The position numbers and the translations under genes were made by a program. From Bacteroidota bacterium (GTDB lineage: Bacteria; Bacteroidota; Bacteroidia; B-17B0; Aurantibacillaceae), in contig CANFTW010000003.1 in the NCBI GenBank assembly GCA_947450025.1, positions 1 through 64,000 of the forward strand: a stretch of DNA of 64,000 bases. The letters run 5' to 3'. The notes under the pieces were generated by a model. That model was given only the letters and a program-made list of their open reading frames with translations. It was not told the DNA's origin and ran no database searches. Below are positions 25,180-34,520 of this stretch, one piece after another. Within the stretch, counting starts at the first letter, position 1. The number at the start of each line of letters is the position of its first letter.

Positions 25180-25611
25180 CTTAGAATGCAATGCTAAACG
25201 ATTTCCTTCGGAATCAATAAATAAAGCGAAGTATCCAGCAGATTCACTTAAAAATGTTTTTTCCAATACCACTCGGCCTCCTGCTTCATTTACTTTTGAC
25301 AACACTTTGTTTAAATCATCGCCTGCGTTTAAATATATTAATGGCCCTACCTCACTTGGAACACATCCATTTCCTGTAACAATAGCTCCACTAATGCCAT
25401 TTTCGGCAGGAAAAAATCCCATATAAAATCCATTCAATTCTACGGTTGTCATTTCAATACCATAGATATAATTATAAAATGCCACTGAACGATATAAATT
25501 ATATGCTGGAATTTCAAACCAATTCACAAAATTTTTAATAGCTGCTTGTTCCTTAATTTTTTGAAGATTTGCCTCTTTAATTCTATTTTTTAAATTAACC
25601 GTTGATCCCAT
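25174..25611 (-). CDS. VOC-family protein (glyoxalase/bleomycin-resistance fold)
   Basis: 145 residues. After about 25 residues the sequence enters a single VOC module pair: NFVNWFEIPAYNLYRSVAFY, GISGAIVTGNGCVPSEVGPL, VVLEKTFLSESAGYFALFID and SEGNRLALHSKH. The final EGNRLALHS is the usual end of the glyoxalase-like beta-alpha-beta-beta-beta repeat. Metal ligand positions are incomplete, so this is probably one of the many VOC proteins of unknown substrate. Its stop codon overlaps the right AATT array. Confidence 0.85.
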   Translation of the reverse strand: MGSTVNLKNRIKEANLQKIKEQAAIKNFVNWFEIPAYNLYRSVAFYNYIYGIEMTTVELNGFYMGFFPAENGISGAIVTGNGCVPSEVGPLIYLNAGDDLNKVLSKVNEAGGRVVLEKTFLSESAGYFALFIDSEGNRLALHSKH

Positions 25612-25825
25612 AATAATTAAATTTAATAGATTTTATAAAGAAAATTATAAAGCCTGTTTCCAAATAGTTGTACGTAAAGATCATTTATTTAGTTGATAAT
25701 ATATAATAATTTCAACCGCACATTTAGCCCTTTTACCTCAAATCAATAATTTGATGGTATATGAGGTGAAACCACATTGTATATATTAGTAAATTTATGA
25801 TGTCATTACATGTCATCTATACACC

Positions 25826-28036
25826 ATGTTTAAATCGTTAACCGACAATCTAAAATCTAATTACTGGCTTCAATGTATATTGAACAGCTACAGCTTAATG
25901 TTTTTTTCATTAAATAATGTTTTTGCTGCGATGATTATTTTAGTCACTTTTTTTGTGCCAACGATTGGGATATGTGGTTTCTTAGCAGTTATCTTAATTA
26001 ATCTATCGGCGTATATTATTGGCTTCAATCGTGATGAAATCAAAAATGGGTTATTTGGATTTAACGCCTTGTTTTTGGGATTATCGCTAGGTTATGAATA
26101 TGCATTTAATAATACGTTTATTGTTTTATTCGTGACTTCAATTCTAATTTTATTACTAATTACAGTATGGCTAAAGGGTTTGTTCGCAATTCACAATTTA
26201 CCATTTCTGTCGTTCCCATTTATTCTTACCTATTGGATTATTTCGTTATCCTCATCCAATTTCACACACATTCATTTGGATGAATCACACATTTATACAA
26301 TCAATGAAATTGCAAAAAATCAGTCATCATTATGGTATCAAGTTATACATTCATTAGATGACATCTCTATTTCCCCATTTGCGTTAAGTTTTTTTAAAAC
26401 ACTTGCTGGCACATTTTTTCAAACTAGCGTTTTAGGAGGCATCCTCATTGCTTTAGGATTATTGTATTTTTCTAGAATCGCTTTTTCTTTAAGTGTCATC
26501 GGGTTCTATTTGGCTTATGTTTTTTACACGATATTTGGAGCTGATGTTAACGATTTAAATTATAATTTGTCAGGATCGAATTTTATTTTTATTGCCATTG
26601 CAATAGGCTGTTTCTTTTTAATTCCAAATGCCTATAGCTACATCACGGTTATTATTTTAGTGCCTATTTTATTATTGGTTTTATTGGCATTAGGAAAACT
26701 GTTAACGATATTTCAATTAAAAGCTTATTCATTATCATTTAGTGTGGTATGCACAGCATTTTTATTTTCTTTAAATCAACGTTGGCTTCACAAATATCTA
26801 CATTTAACGACTATACAATATTTTTCTGCTGAAAAAACAATTTATAAATATCTAAATTCAATGCAAAGATTTAAGTATGATCATTTGTATAAATTAGCGT
26901 TACCTTTTTCTGGAGAGTGGAACGTTAGTCAAGGATACAATGGGAAAATTACACATTTAGGAGACTGGAGTAAAGCATTAGATTTTGTGATCATTGATTC
27001 TAAATCCAACAGCTACAAAGAACCTTCTACGAATAGAGAAGGTTTTTCAAAAGAAAATTTTTACTGCTATAATAAAGAGATTTTAGCTCCATATGATGGC
27101 TATGTCTATGATATTATTAATACTGTTGAGGATAATGATGTAGGAGATGTTGATACCGAGCATAATTGGGGAAACACAATAATTATTAATCATTTAAATG
27201 GTTTGTTTTCTCAAATTAGCCATATCAAAAAAGATTCATTTGGAGTATTTATTGGACAGTATATAACCAAAGGGACATATTTAGCAGCATGTGGGAATTC
27301 TGGCCGATCGCCTGAACCTCATATTCATTTTCAATTACAAACACAACCAACCGCAGGAACTACAACGCTTGAATATCCGATCTCCTATTTCATTGAAAGA
27401 AAAGGTGTTTCTAAAACTTTAAAAATTTCTGAAATTCCAACAGAAGGTTCATTTATTAGTAATGTTCAGGTCAATGAATTATTAGTTGTTGGTTTTTCAT
27501 TTTTACCAGGGCAAAAAATAAATTTTAAAAATGAACGAACTGGAGAACTTATTGCTTGGGAAGTTTTTACGGATGCTTATAACAGATCTTATATTTATTG
27601 CAAAGAATCTAAGTCATATGCCTATTATGTAAATGATGGTGTAATGTTGTATTTCACTGATTTTGAGGGGGACAAATCTTCTGTTTTATTTAATTTTTAT
27701 TTAGCAACATACCGACAATTATTGGGTTATTACGAAAACATGCCCATTCAAGATAACATTCCACTAATACATTTTAATCAAAAATGGATTCAGTTTTTTC
27801 AAGATTTCGTGGCACCATTTTATTTATTCACTAAAGCAATTCACACATCCTCTTTCTCCTTTGTTGATAATATCTATGCGCCACAAAAAATAATTATTAA
27901 CTCAGAGGTTGAAACTAAATTTATTAATTATTCTTTTAAAAAAATAAATTTCGAAATAGAATTAAAAGATCATAAAATTCAAAGATTTACAGTTCATCAT
28001 AAAAATAAATCCGAAAGTTTTATTCAAGTTGTTTAA
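25826..28036 (+). CDS. urea transporter fused to M23 metallopeptidase
   Basis: 736 residues. Residues 1-310 form a urea-transporter (UT) fold of about ten helices, with NGLFGFNALFLGLSLG and the UT signature-like NLPFLSFPFILTYW. A later segment repeats the pattern (GADVNDLNYNLSGSNFIFIA), as expected of the two UT halves. Residues about 360-505 are an M23 (LytM) peptidase: SQGYNGKITH with His377, KALDF with Asp386, HWGNTIIINHLNGLFSQISH, and Cys-Gly-Asn-Ser then PHIHF (His499, His501). About 235 further residues are of unknown fold. Metal ligands are complete, so the peptidase is probably active, presumably on peptidoglycan. First gene of an operon with two TPR proteins. No urease gene is in the window. 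Confidence 0.88.
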   Translation: MFKSLTDNLKSNYWLQCILNSYSLMFFSLNNVFAAMIILVTFFVPTIGICGFLAVILINLSAYIIGFNRDEIKNGLFGFNALFLGLSLGYEYAFNNTFIVLFVTSILILLLITVWLKGLFAIHNLPFLSFPFILTYWIISLSSSNFTHIHLDESHIYTINEIAKNQSSLWYQVIHSLDDISISPFALSFFKTLAGTFFQTSVLGGILIALGLLYFSRIAFSLSVIGFYLAYVFYTIFGADVNDLNYNLSGSNFIFIAIAIGCFFLIPNAYSYITVIILVPILLLVLLALGKLLTIFQLKAYSLSFSVVCTAFLFSLNQRWLHKYLHLTTIQYFSAEKTIYKYLNSMQRFKYDHLYKLALPFSGEWNVSQGYNGKITHLGDWSKALDFVIIDSKSNSYKEPSTNREGFSKENFYCYNKEILAPYDGYVYDIINTVEDNDVGDVDTEHNWGNTIIINHLNGLFSQISHIKKDSFGVFIGQYITKGTYLAACGNSGRSPEPHIHFQLQTQPTAGTTTLEYPISYFIERKGVSKTLKISEIPTEGSFISNVQVNELLVVGFSFLPGQKINFKNERTGELIAWEVFTDAYNRSYIYCKESKSYAYYVNDGVMLYFTDFEGDKSSVLFNFYLATYRQLLGYYENMPIQDNIPLIHFNQKWIQFFQDFVAPFYLFTKAIHTSSFSFVDNIYAPQKIIINSEVETKFINYSFKKINFEIELKDHKIQRFTVHHKNKSESFIQVV

Positions 28037-28060
28037 AAGTTAATACCTAACATTTACCTT

Positions 28061-28678
28061 ATGAAAATTTTTCAAATCATCTTTTTAAGTTTATCCTTGA
28101 GTTTCTGTTCAGTCATTTATGGTCAATCCAATAAGCCATTAAATAATACTTTTAAACTTTCATACGACTATGAGGCTACTAAAAATTATGAGGCTGCCAT
28201 CAATATTATTTCTAGCGTATATTCAGAAACTTCTTATGAACTAAATTTAAGACTAGGATGGTTGTATTATATTTCTGGAAAGCACAAAGAATCTGTTTCC
28301 TATTACCAAAAAGCTTGTTCCATTATGCCTGCAGCAACTGAGCCCTTATGGGGAATAATTAACCCCTATATAAAATTGGAAAATTGGAATGAAGTAGAAA
28401 AAATTTATCATTCAATTTTAAAAATTGATGTTAAAAATTCAAAAGCAAATTATAACCTTGGGTTAATATACTACTATCGAAAAGAATATAAAGAGGCAAA
28501 AAAATATTTTGATGTTGTATTAAACCTTTCACCTTTTAATTATAATCATTTACTAATGAGTGCTTGGACAAATTATTATCTAGGTAATAAAAATGAAGCT
28601 ACGATTTTATTTAATAAAGTTTTATTATATAGTCCCAATGATAAGTCAGCCTTAGAAGGACTCAATCTTATAAAATAA
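28061..28678 (+). CDS. periplasmic TPR protein (paralogue of 32213-32809)
   Basis: 205 residues. Signal peptide MKIFQIIFLSLSLSFCSVIYGQ. Five TPR-like repeats follow (YELNLRLGWLYYISGKHKES, SKANYNLGLIYYYRKEYKEA, and so on). It aligns along its length with the TPR protein of the kinase operon opposite: both have NLRLGWLYYxS and a final YNPQSEEA or YSPNDKSA repeat. It is 24 bp after the transporter-peptidase and 4 bp before the TPR-barrel gene. A scaffolding or adaptor role in the periplasm is inferred. Confidence 0.8.
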   Translation: MKIFQIIFLSLSLSFCSVIYGQSNKPLNNTFKLSYDYEATKNYEAAINIISSVYSETSYELNLRLGWLYYISGKHKESVSYYQKACSIMPAATEPLWGIINPYIKLENWNEVEKIYHSILKIDVKNSKANYNLGLIYYYRKEYKEAKKYFDVVLNLSPFNYNHLLMSAWTNYYLGNKNEATILFNKVLLYSPNDKSALEGLNLIK

Positions 28679-28682
28679 TTCG

Positions 28683-30008
28683 ATGATCTATTTAAAAAAA
28701 CATAGTTTTATTCTGTTGCTAGTGTTATTCATCAACACCTGTTGGTCTCAGGAGGTAATCAACTCTGCAAGTGTTGAGCAAAAAACTTATCAGCTCTTTC
28801 AAGAAAAAAACTGGACAGAACTCATCACTTATGGAAACCTTGCTATAAGCGAAGGAATAGATTATTATTACTTGCGAGTTAGAATTGGAATAGCCTATTA
28901 TGAAAAGAAAAATTACAGTTTAGCTGTTATCCATTTTATAAAAGCATTACACTACAATAGCGACGATGAATTAACTCAAGAGTATATTTATTATTGTTAT
29001 TTGTTTAATGGAAGATACGAAGACGCGCGTGTTTTTAGTAAACAATTTAGCGCATCTCTTTCCGAAAAAATAGGAACAACTAAACAACAACCAATTTCTT
29101 TAATTTTTATAGAAACGGGTTCTAAAAAAACAAATCAAAAAGATTATTATAATGAAGGCTCAAAGTCGAATACAAATTACTTTAAATCACCATTCTATTT
29201 ACAAATTGGGTTAAATCATTACGTTAAAAACAAAGTGTCGATTTTACATGCAGTCACCGTTTTTGATCAAAAAACATTTGTCAATAAAGTCAATCAATAT
29301 CAATATTACCTCAAAGGAACGATTCCTTTAAAACATAATCTTTTAATATCTCCGTCGGTACATTTCATAAATGTCAAAGTATCCAATGAATTTATAAATA
29401 CAAGAATAGATACTTTGTGGCCTATTGGAGTTCCTCCTCATACACTTCCACCTCCAGGAGCAGCTCCATACAAAACGGTCACCACTACTAATTCGATTAC
29501 AAATAGTCAACGATCAACTTATTTTGTTGGCTCATTGGCGGTTCAAAAAACCATACGTAAATTTGTTTTTGGTATTGGAACTAGCTTTTCAAATATGAAT
29601 AATGTCAATCAATTTATACATAGCGGGTCTGTGTCCTATGCTCCATTTGGAAATCCTAAATTAATGTTGGGCTGTACGGCATATATTCACACTTCCGATA
29701 GTTACAACACAACATATACCTCTCCCTTACCCTTTATTTATTTTCAACCCACAAATCAATTATCATTCAAAATCTCCTATTTATATAATAAAAGAAATAA
29801 TATTATAGAGGATAATGGTTACTTAATTAATAATTCAGCGGATTTAACAAAATCTCGATATTCTGCATTACTAAATTACAATATCAATAATCGAGTTGCT
29901 ATCTATGGCCTATATCAATTAGAATATAAACAAGAAAACGTTCAACAATTCAATTATCAATATCATGTATTTATGGCTGGTATTAAATTATTTCCGACAA
30001 GAAAATAA
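28683..30008 (+). CDS. exported TPR plus outer-membrane beta-barrel protein
   Basis: 441 residues. Signal peptide MIYLKKHSFILLLVLFINTCWSQ. The N-terminal 120 residues contain two to three TPR-like helical pairs (DYYYLRVRIGIAYYEKKNYS, ELTQEYIYYCYLFNGRYEDA). From about residue 165 it switches to alternating amphipathic strands (SPFYLQIGLNHYVKNKVSIL to YHVFMAGIKLFPTRK), fitting a small outer-membrane barrel. A proline-rich loop (PPHTLPPPGAAP) interrupts it. The layout recalls YaiO-like TPR-barrels. The TPR part would lie in the periplasm and could meet the TPR protein encoded just upstream. Confidence 0.75.
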   Translation: MIYLKKHSFILLLVLFINTCWSQEVINSASVEQKTYQLFQEKNWTELITYGNLAISEGIDYYYLRVRIGIAYYEKKNYSLAVIHFIKALHYNSDDELTQEYIYYCYLFNGRYEDARVFSKQFSASLSEKIGTTKQQPISLIFIETGSKKTNQKDYYNEGSKSNTNYFKSPFYLQIGLNHYVKNKVSILHAVTVFDQKTFVNKVNQYQYYLKGTIPLKHNLLISPSVHFINVKVSNEFINTRIDTLWPIGVPPHTLPPPGAAPYKTVTTTNSITNSQRSTYFVGSLAVQKTIRKFVFGIGTSFSNMNNVNQFIHSGSVSYAPFGNPKLMLGCTAYIHTSDSYNTTYTSPLPFIYFQPTNQLSFKISYLYNKRNNIIEDNGYLINNSADLTKSRYSALLNYNINNRVAIYGLYQLEYKQENVQQFNYQYHVFMAGIKLFPTRK

Positions 30009-30017
30009 AAGGGTAAA

Positions 30018-32213
30018 TTAAATTAATTTTAATTCAAATCGTGCCTGAGCGCAAACCACTTTAACTTGACTAAAAACAGATTGGATACTATTCAATTCAC
30101 TCTCATTAAGTGCTAATTTTTCAATTTTAGTTAACTCTGGAAGCAACTGATCAATCCCTATAAAGCCAATCGATGTTTTCATTTTATGAGAAACAGTTCG
30201 TATAGTTAAAAAATCTTTGGTATTAATCGCTGTTTCTAATTCATCAATTTCAATGGGATTTTGTTCTAAAAAAATATCAATAATTTCTTTTATAAACTTT
30301 GCATTTCCTCTTGATAATGTTTTTAAATGATCATGATTAATAATAGATTCTGAGGAAGTAACATTAGATTGATGAGGTGGGGCATGAACATCTATTTTGT
30401 CTTTATTACCTATATACTGATTAACGATATTGTATAAATCTACTTCTTTAAAAGGCTTTGATAGATAATCATTCATTCCGAAGCTATAACATTTCTCACG
30501 TTCATCTGCCATAATATTTGCTGTCATAGCAATGATAGGCACTGTTGATTTTAAATCCCTTCGAATTTGCTGAGCGGCATGATACCCATCTAATACGGGC
30601 ATCTGAATATCCATTAAAACTAAATCATACAATTTTGTTTTAAATTTTTCAATCGCCTCTAACCCATTTTCAGCTAAATCTACTATTAAACCGAAATTAG
30701 TTAAATACGTCAATGCTAATTTTTGATTTAGGATATGGTCTTCAACCAATAGAACATAAAGAGGTCTCTTTGTTGCTATTTTAAAAAAATCATTTCCATC
30801 TTCTATTTTCTGGATTTGATTTTCTTGAGAAATAGGATACTTCAACTTTACTAAAAACTCTGAACCTAAGCCTTCCTTACTATTTAAACTGATGTCGCCT
30901 TGTTGGATTTCGACGAGTTGTTTAACAATAGCCAAGCCAAGCCCATTTCCTCCATATTTACGCGTAGTTTCTGTATTACCTTGATTAAAGCGTTCAAACA
31001 CGGAATTAATTTTATCTTCAGGAATTCCAATGCCAGTATCTTTTATTTTGAAAACTAAAGAAACCTCTTCGGAATTTAACTCGCTCACTATACAAGTTAA
31101 AGAAACTTCACCATGATGAGTAAATTTAATAGCATTACTAATTAGGTTGACCAAAATTTGAGTTAATCGTGTAGGATCTCCAAATATAAACGTGGGAGTT
31201 TTAGCATCTATATTTACGACTAATTGTATTTGCTTCTCCTGAGCTTTAGGAATAAACATAGATTTCAAAGAATCTATTAAATCTATTAAATTAAAAGAAA
31301 TTTTTTCAATGTTTAATTTTCCCGCTTCTATTTTCGAAAAATCTAAAATGTCATTAATGATAGTTAAAAGATTAGCGCCACTCGTTTTCACAGCGCTTAA
31401 ATATTCTGACTGTTGTTTGTCTAGGGTTGTTTTATCGAGTAAATCAGAAAATCCTAATATCGAATTCATTGGGGTTCTAATTTCATGGCTCATGTTTGCC
31501 ATAAATTGCTCTTTTAAAATGGCATTTTGATCTGCTTGACGCTTAGCAATTCGTAATTGTTTTTCTAATTTATTTCTAGTATTAACATCTGCTATTAATA
31601 TAACTACAGCAGCAATTGCTGTCATAATACCTAAAGCAATCTCTAAGACACTCCAGTTTTTGGATGCGCTAACGTACTCTACACTGTTATCTATTAAGGT
31701 TTTTGTGGTTCTACTTAAACTATCATTTATTTCGTCAACTGTTGTGGTAATTTCAGTCATGGTATTAATCCCAACGTCTTCTGATGAATGATTACCACCT
31801 GGAATGCCTAATGAATTAATGTTGCTGTTTAAATCTTTAGCTTCCATTAATTTTTTATAGGTCAATTCTTTTAATTTATAAAAAGCTTCTTCTTCAGGTT
31901 TCCCTGAAAAATACTTTTCCATACTTTTTAAATATGTTTTAGTTTCGGTTTCCTTAAACTTATATTCTTCTAAAAATTTAGCATCTCCTGTCACAATATA
32001 TCCTCTTTGCTTATTTTCTAGGATATTAATGTTACTTTTAAAAGACTTCATTAATTCGGAAATACGGTATGCATTATACAACTCAGTATTGTTTTTAGAC
32101 ATCCGTGTGATGTAATAATTAGCGCTGAAGGCAATAAATAACACTAAACAAATACTAATCAGCGAACTGACAATAATAATTGATTTAGTATATTTTTTAA
32201 ACTTATTGTTCAC
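30018..32213 (-). CDS. hybrid histidine kinase: CHASE3-type sensor, HisKA, HATPase, receiver, HPt
   Basis: 731 residues from a GTG start at 32213, which shares its G with the TAG stop of the TPR gene upstream (TAGTG). Two membrane helices (about 12-32 and 190-208) bracket a helical periplasmic CHASE3-like sensor (RGYIVTGDAKFLEEYK is a hallmark). The HisKA box is MSHEIRTPMNS with His243. The ATPase N and G boxes are LISNAIKF, DTGIGIPED and GGNGLGLAIV. The receiver has Asp535 in LMDIQMP, and the HPt has His676 in SHKMKT. This is a full phosphorelay except for the final output regulator, which is not nearby. It converges with the urea-transporter operon (9-bp gap). Confidence 0.93.
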   Translation of the reverse strand: MNNKFKKYTKSIIIVSSLISICLVLFIAFSANYYITRMSKNNTELYNAYRISELMKSFKSNINILENKQRGYIVTGDAKFLEEYKFKETETKTYLKSMEKYFSGKPEEEAFYKLKELTYKKLMEAKDLNSNINSLGIPGGNHSSEDVGINTMTEITTTVDEINDSLSRTTKTLIDNSVEYVSASKNWSVLEIALGIMTAIAAVVILIADVNTRNKLEKQLRIAKRQADQNAILKEQFMANMSHEIRTPMNSILGFSDLLDKTTLDKQQSEYLSAVKTSGANLLTIINDILDFSKIEAGKLNIEKISFNLIDLIDSLKSMFIPKAQEKQIQLVVNIDAKTPTFIFGDPTRLTQILVNLISNAIKFTHHGEVSLTCIVSELNSEEVSLVFKIKDTGIGIPEDKINSVFERFNQGNTETTRKYGGNGLGLAIVKQLVEIQQGDISLNSKEGLGSEFLVKLKYPISQENQIQKIEDGNDFFKIATKRPLYVLLVEDHILNQKLALTYLTNFGLIVDLAENGLEAIEKFKTKLYDLVLMDIQMPVLDGYHAAQQIRRDLKSTVPIIAMTANIMADEREKCYSFGMNDYLSKPFKEVDLYNIVNQYIGNKDKIDVHAPPHQSNVTSSESIINHDHLKTLSRGNAKFIKEIIDIFLEQNPIEIDELETAINTKDFLTIRTVSHKMKTSIGFIGIDQLLPELTKIEKLALNESELNSIQSVFSQVKVVCAQARFELKLI

Positions 32214-32809
32214 TATAATTTTTTAAGCAGCGTTTTCGCTTCCTCAGATTGAGGATTGTACTCCAAGGCTTTGGTAATGTACTTTTTAGCTTCTATATTT
32301 TTAGCTTGGGCAATCAGTATTTTTCCTGAAAGCAAATTACTATCATAATCAAATGGATATAGCTTTAAGACTTTAGAGACATACAATTTAGAATTCACAT
32401 AATCCTTTCTTGCAAAATAAATACTGCCTATGCGGTAATTAGCAATAGAGTTGTTAGGGTCAAGTTTTACAATCTCTAAATAAACCAACAATACACTGTT
32501 CCAATTACCAAGTGTTGATAAAGGTAGCACTAAACCGAAACGCGCTTCGATTGATGACGGCTCTGCTGTTACTGCCTTTCGATAACATTGTTCAGATTTG
32601 ACGTAATCTTTACTCAAATAATACAACCATCCTAATCTCAAATTAATTTGATAAGAATCAAGATGCAAATCTGTTAGCGCAGTGATGGCTTTAGCGTATT
32701 GTGTTTCATATTCAAATGAATAACTTTTAGAAAATGCTGCTTCAGATGTTTGTTGTGCACTTAGTTTCCAGCTAGATAAAATGAATGATAAAATGATGAT
32801 GCTTTTCAT
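32213..32809 (-). CDS. periplasmic TPR protein in kinase operon (paralogue of 28061-28678)
   Basis: 198 residues from the ATG at 32809. The track start adds 18 residues before a clean signal peptide (MKSIIILSFILSSWKLSAQ). TPR repeats include QINLRLGWLYYLSKDYVKSE, SIANYRIGSIYFARKDYVNS and AKKYITKALEYNPQSEEAKT. It is clearly homologous to the TPR protein of the convergent operon. Translation coupling to the kinase (TAGTG) suggests that it feeds into or binds the CHASE3 sensor. Confidence 0.85.
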   Translation of the reverse strand: MKSIIILSFILSSWKLSAQQTSEAAFSKSYSFEYETQYAKAITALTDLHLDSYQINLRLGWLYYLSKDYVKSEQCYRKAVTAEPSSIEARFGLVLPLSTLGNWNSVLLVYLEIVKLDPNNSIANYRIGSIYFARKDYVNSKLYVSKVLKLYPFDYDSNLLSGKILIAQAKNIEAKKYITKALEYNPQSEEAKTLLKKL

Positions 32810-32933
32810 AACAATAGTATTACGTGTTCTATTAATAAAATTAATAATCTCAACGATTAACACATTTTAAAGTTACAATTTTAGAGAACAAAGTGAATTA
32901 TCATAGGTAAATAAATAACTTTTGTAGGCGAAC

Positions 32934-33710
32934 TTATTTTTTTATCGCTAATTCAATGTCATTTGTTAGGGCGACAAAATCAGCAACCGACAACTGCTCA
33001 GCGCGTTTATCTAAATAAATAGAATTAACAACGGCATTACCACTTAATACCTTTACTGAGTTACGAACTGTTTTGCGACGTTGATTAAAAGATGCCTTAA
33101 CCACTTTAAAAAACAAATCTTCATCACAATTTAATTTATCCGTAGTGTTTCTGGTTAAACGAATCACTGCCGATTTAACTTTCGGCGGAGGATTAAACAC
33201 ATGCTCACTAACCGTGAATAAATATTCAATTTTATAAAAAGCTTGCAGCATCACACTTAATATTCCATAGGCTTTAGAACCTGGTTTTTCAGCAATTCTA
33301 ACAGCTACTTCTTTTTGAAACATTCCCACTAAAGCTGACACGTCTGAACGATGTTCTAATACTTTAAACATAATTTGCGTAGAAATATTATACGGGAAGT
33401 TTCCAATTACTTTAAAATTTCCTTGACTAGCAAATGGCTTTAAGTCCGCTTCTAAAAAATCCTGAAAATGAATTTTATGGGCATATTGGGGATATTTTTC
33501 TTTTAAAAATTCTATAGATTCTTGATCAATATCAAATGCCGTGAAGTTATCTTTCTCAATCATATATTGAGTCAAAACTCCTGTACCTGGACCAATTTCT
33601 AATATCGTTAAACCATCTTGAGGCAACGCATTAACTATTTTTTGTGCAATATTAAGGTCAGTTAAAAAATGTTGTCCTAAGTGTTTCTTTGCTTTTACCG
33701 GTGATCCCAA
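32934..33710 (-). CDS. rsmA: 16S rRNA (adenine1518-N6/adenine1519-N6)-dimethyltransferase
   Basis: 258 residues, normal for RsmA/KsgA. It dimethylates the two adjacent adenines in the terminal hairpin of 16S rRNA. Visible motifs: KKHLGQHFLTD (N-terminal), EIGPGTGVLTQ (SAM motif I), FQDFLEADL, the catalytic NFPYNIS (NLPY-type motif IV), VFNPPPKVKSAVI and SFNQRRKTVRN. Last gene of a five-gene leftward operon, 4 bp after the preceding stop. Confidence 0.96.
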   Translation of the reverse strand: MGSPVKAKKHLGQHFLTDLNIAQKIVNALPQDGLTILEIGPGTGVLTQYMIEKDNFTAFDIDQESIEFLKEKYPQYAHKIHFQDFLEADLKPFASQGNFKVIGNFPYNISTQIMFKVLEHRSDVSALVGMFQKEVAVRIAEKPGSKAYGILSVMLQAFYKIEYLFTVSEHVFNPPPKVKSAVIRLTRNTTDKLNCDEDLFFKVVKASFNQRRKTVRNSVKVLSGNAVVNSIYLDKRAEQLSVADFVALTNDIELAIKK

Positions 33711-33714
33711 TTCC

Positions 33715-34212
33715 TTATTTATTTATGTTTTGATAATTCGTATCTAAAATTCTTATTGTAACATTTTTGCGAATATACACATGTTTATCCTGAATTCGTT
33801 TGACAATGATGCCCGATATCATTAAAATAGAACTCGCCAAAACCACTTGTTCATGGACGATTTTGGCATTTTCATTAGCGAGATTGTTACCCGTATCAAT
33901 TATAAAAAACAATGCTCCTGCCGCAAACAACCATTGACTAATTTTTGCTCCTCTAATCTTAATCACTTTTAAATCACTCACTTTCACAACCTCGTCATTG
34001 TCAAATACCAACAAGCTATCATTCATATTGACGAGTTTGTGGGTTCTGTATACTAAATCTCCTTTTAATTTATAGTCAAAAATGGAGTTATTAAAAAACT
34101 GATATGATTTTTCTTTACCAAATATTGAATAGTAATGTAGGTCTAATATCTTTTGTGAAAAACAACCGCTAAAGCATGTTCCAAAAAAAAATATTAGACT
34201 ATATCTTATCAT
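33715..34212 (-). CDS. envelope protein of unknown function
   Basis: 165 residues. N-terminal MIRYSLIFFFGTCFSGCFSQ is a signal sequence with a possible lipobox (FSGC). A second hydrophobic stretch (ISQWLFAAGALFFIIDTGNN, then VVLASSILMISGIIVKRIQD) may span the membrane. Small beta-rich parts lie on either side. The start overlaps the TGA of the DUF4286 gene (ATGA). I recognise no family; conserved company of RsmA in this phylum is likely but unverified. Confidence 0.7.
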   Translation of the reverse strand: MIRYSLIFFFGTCFSGCFSQKILDLHYYSIFGKEKSYQFFNNSIFDYKLKGDLVYRTHKLVNMNDSLLVFDNDEVVKVSDLKVIKIRGAKISQWLFAAGALFFIIDTGNNLANENAKIVHEQVVLASSILMISGIIVKRIQDKHVYIRKNVTIRILDTNYQNINK

Positions 34213-34508
34213 ACGATTTCTAATAAAGTTCTAAACGCAGCATATTTGCCTTCATAGCGCTGACTATGCTCAGCTTGTAATCGTGTTGCGTGATTTTTTT
34301 GATAGTCTTCAATGTCTTGCATATTTTCAAAAGTATATTGCACTGAAAACGTTTCACCTTCATCATTCACATTTAACACCTTGCAAATTTTATTCTCAGT
34401 AAAGTGCCCAGTATTTAAAACATCTGGCACATGAACTGTTTTCATCCAATTTAACCAATCTTCGGCTAAGGTTTTATCAATACTTACTGTAACATTATAG
34501 ATGTACAT
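34209..34508 (-). CDS. DUF4286 family protein
   Basis: 99 residues, complete. MYIYNVTVSIDKTLAEDWLN, HVPDVLNTGHFTENKICKVL and FSVQYTFENMQDIEDYQ are the ferredoxin-like (dimeric alpha/beta barrel) features of DUF4286, a small cytosolic Bacteroidota family of unknown function. The C-terminus carries RYEGKYAAFRTLLEIV. It overlaps the next gene by 4 bp and follows the TPR gene by 12 bp. Confidence 0.88.
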   Translation of the reverse strand: MYIYNVTVSIDKTLAEDWLNWMKTVHVPDVLNTGHFTENKICKVLNVNDEGETFSVQYTFENMQDIEDYQKNHATRLQAEHSQRYEGKYAAFRTLLEIV

Positions 34509-34520
34509 GATTTCATTTTT

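Noticed and set aside
25739-25774. Imperfect dyad ACCTCA...TGAGGT with inner CAAAT/ATTTG as operator
   Set aside because: Arms of five to six bases and poor spacing; may be chance in AT-rich DNA. Nothing else was seen in the 214-bp gap.
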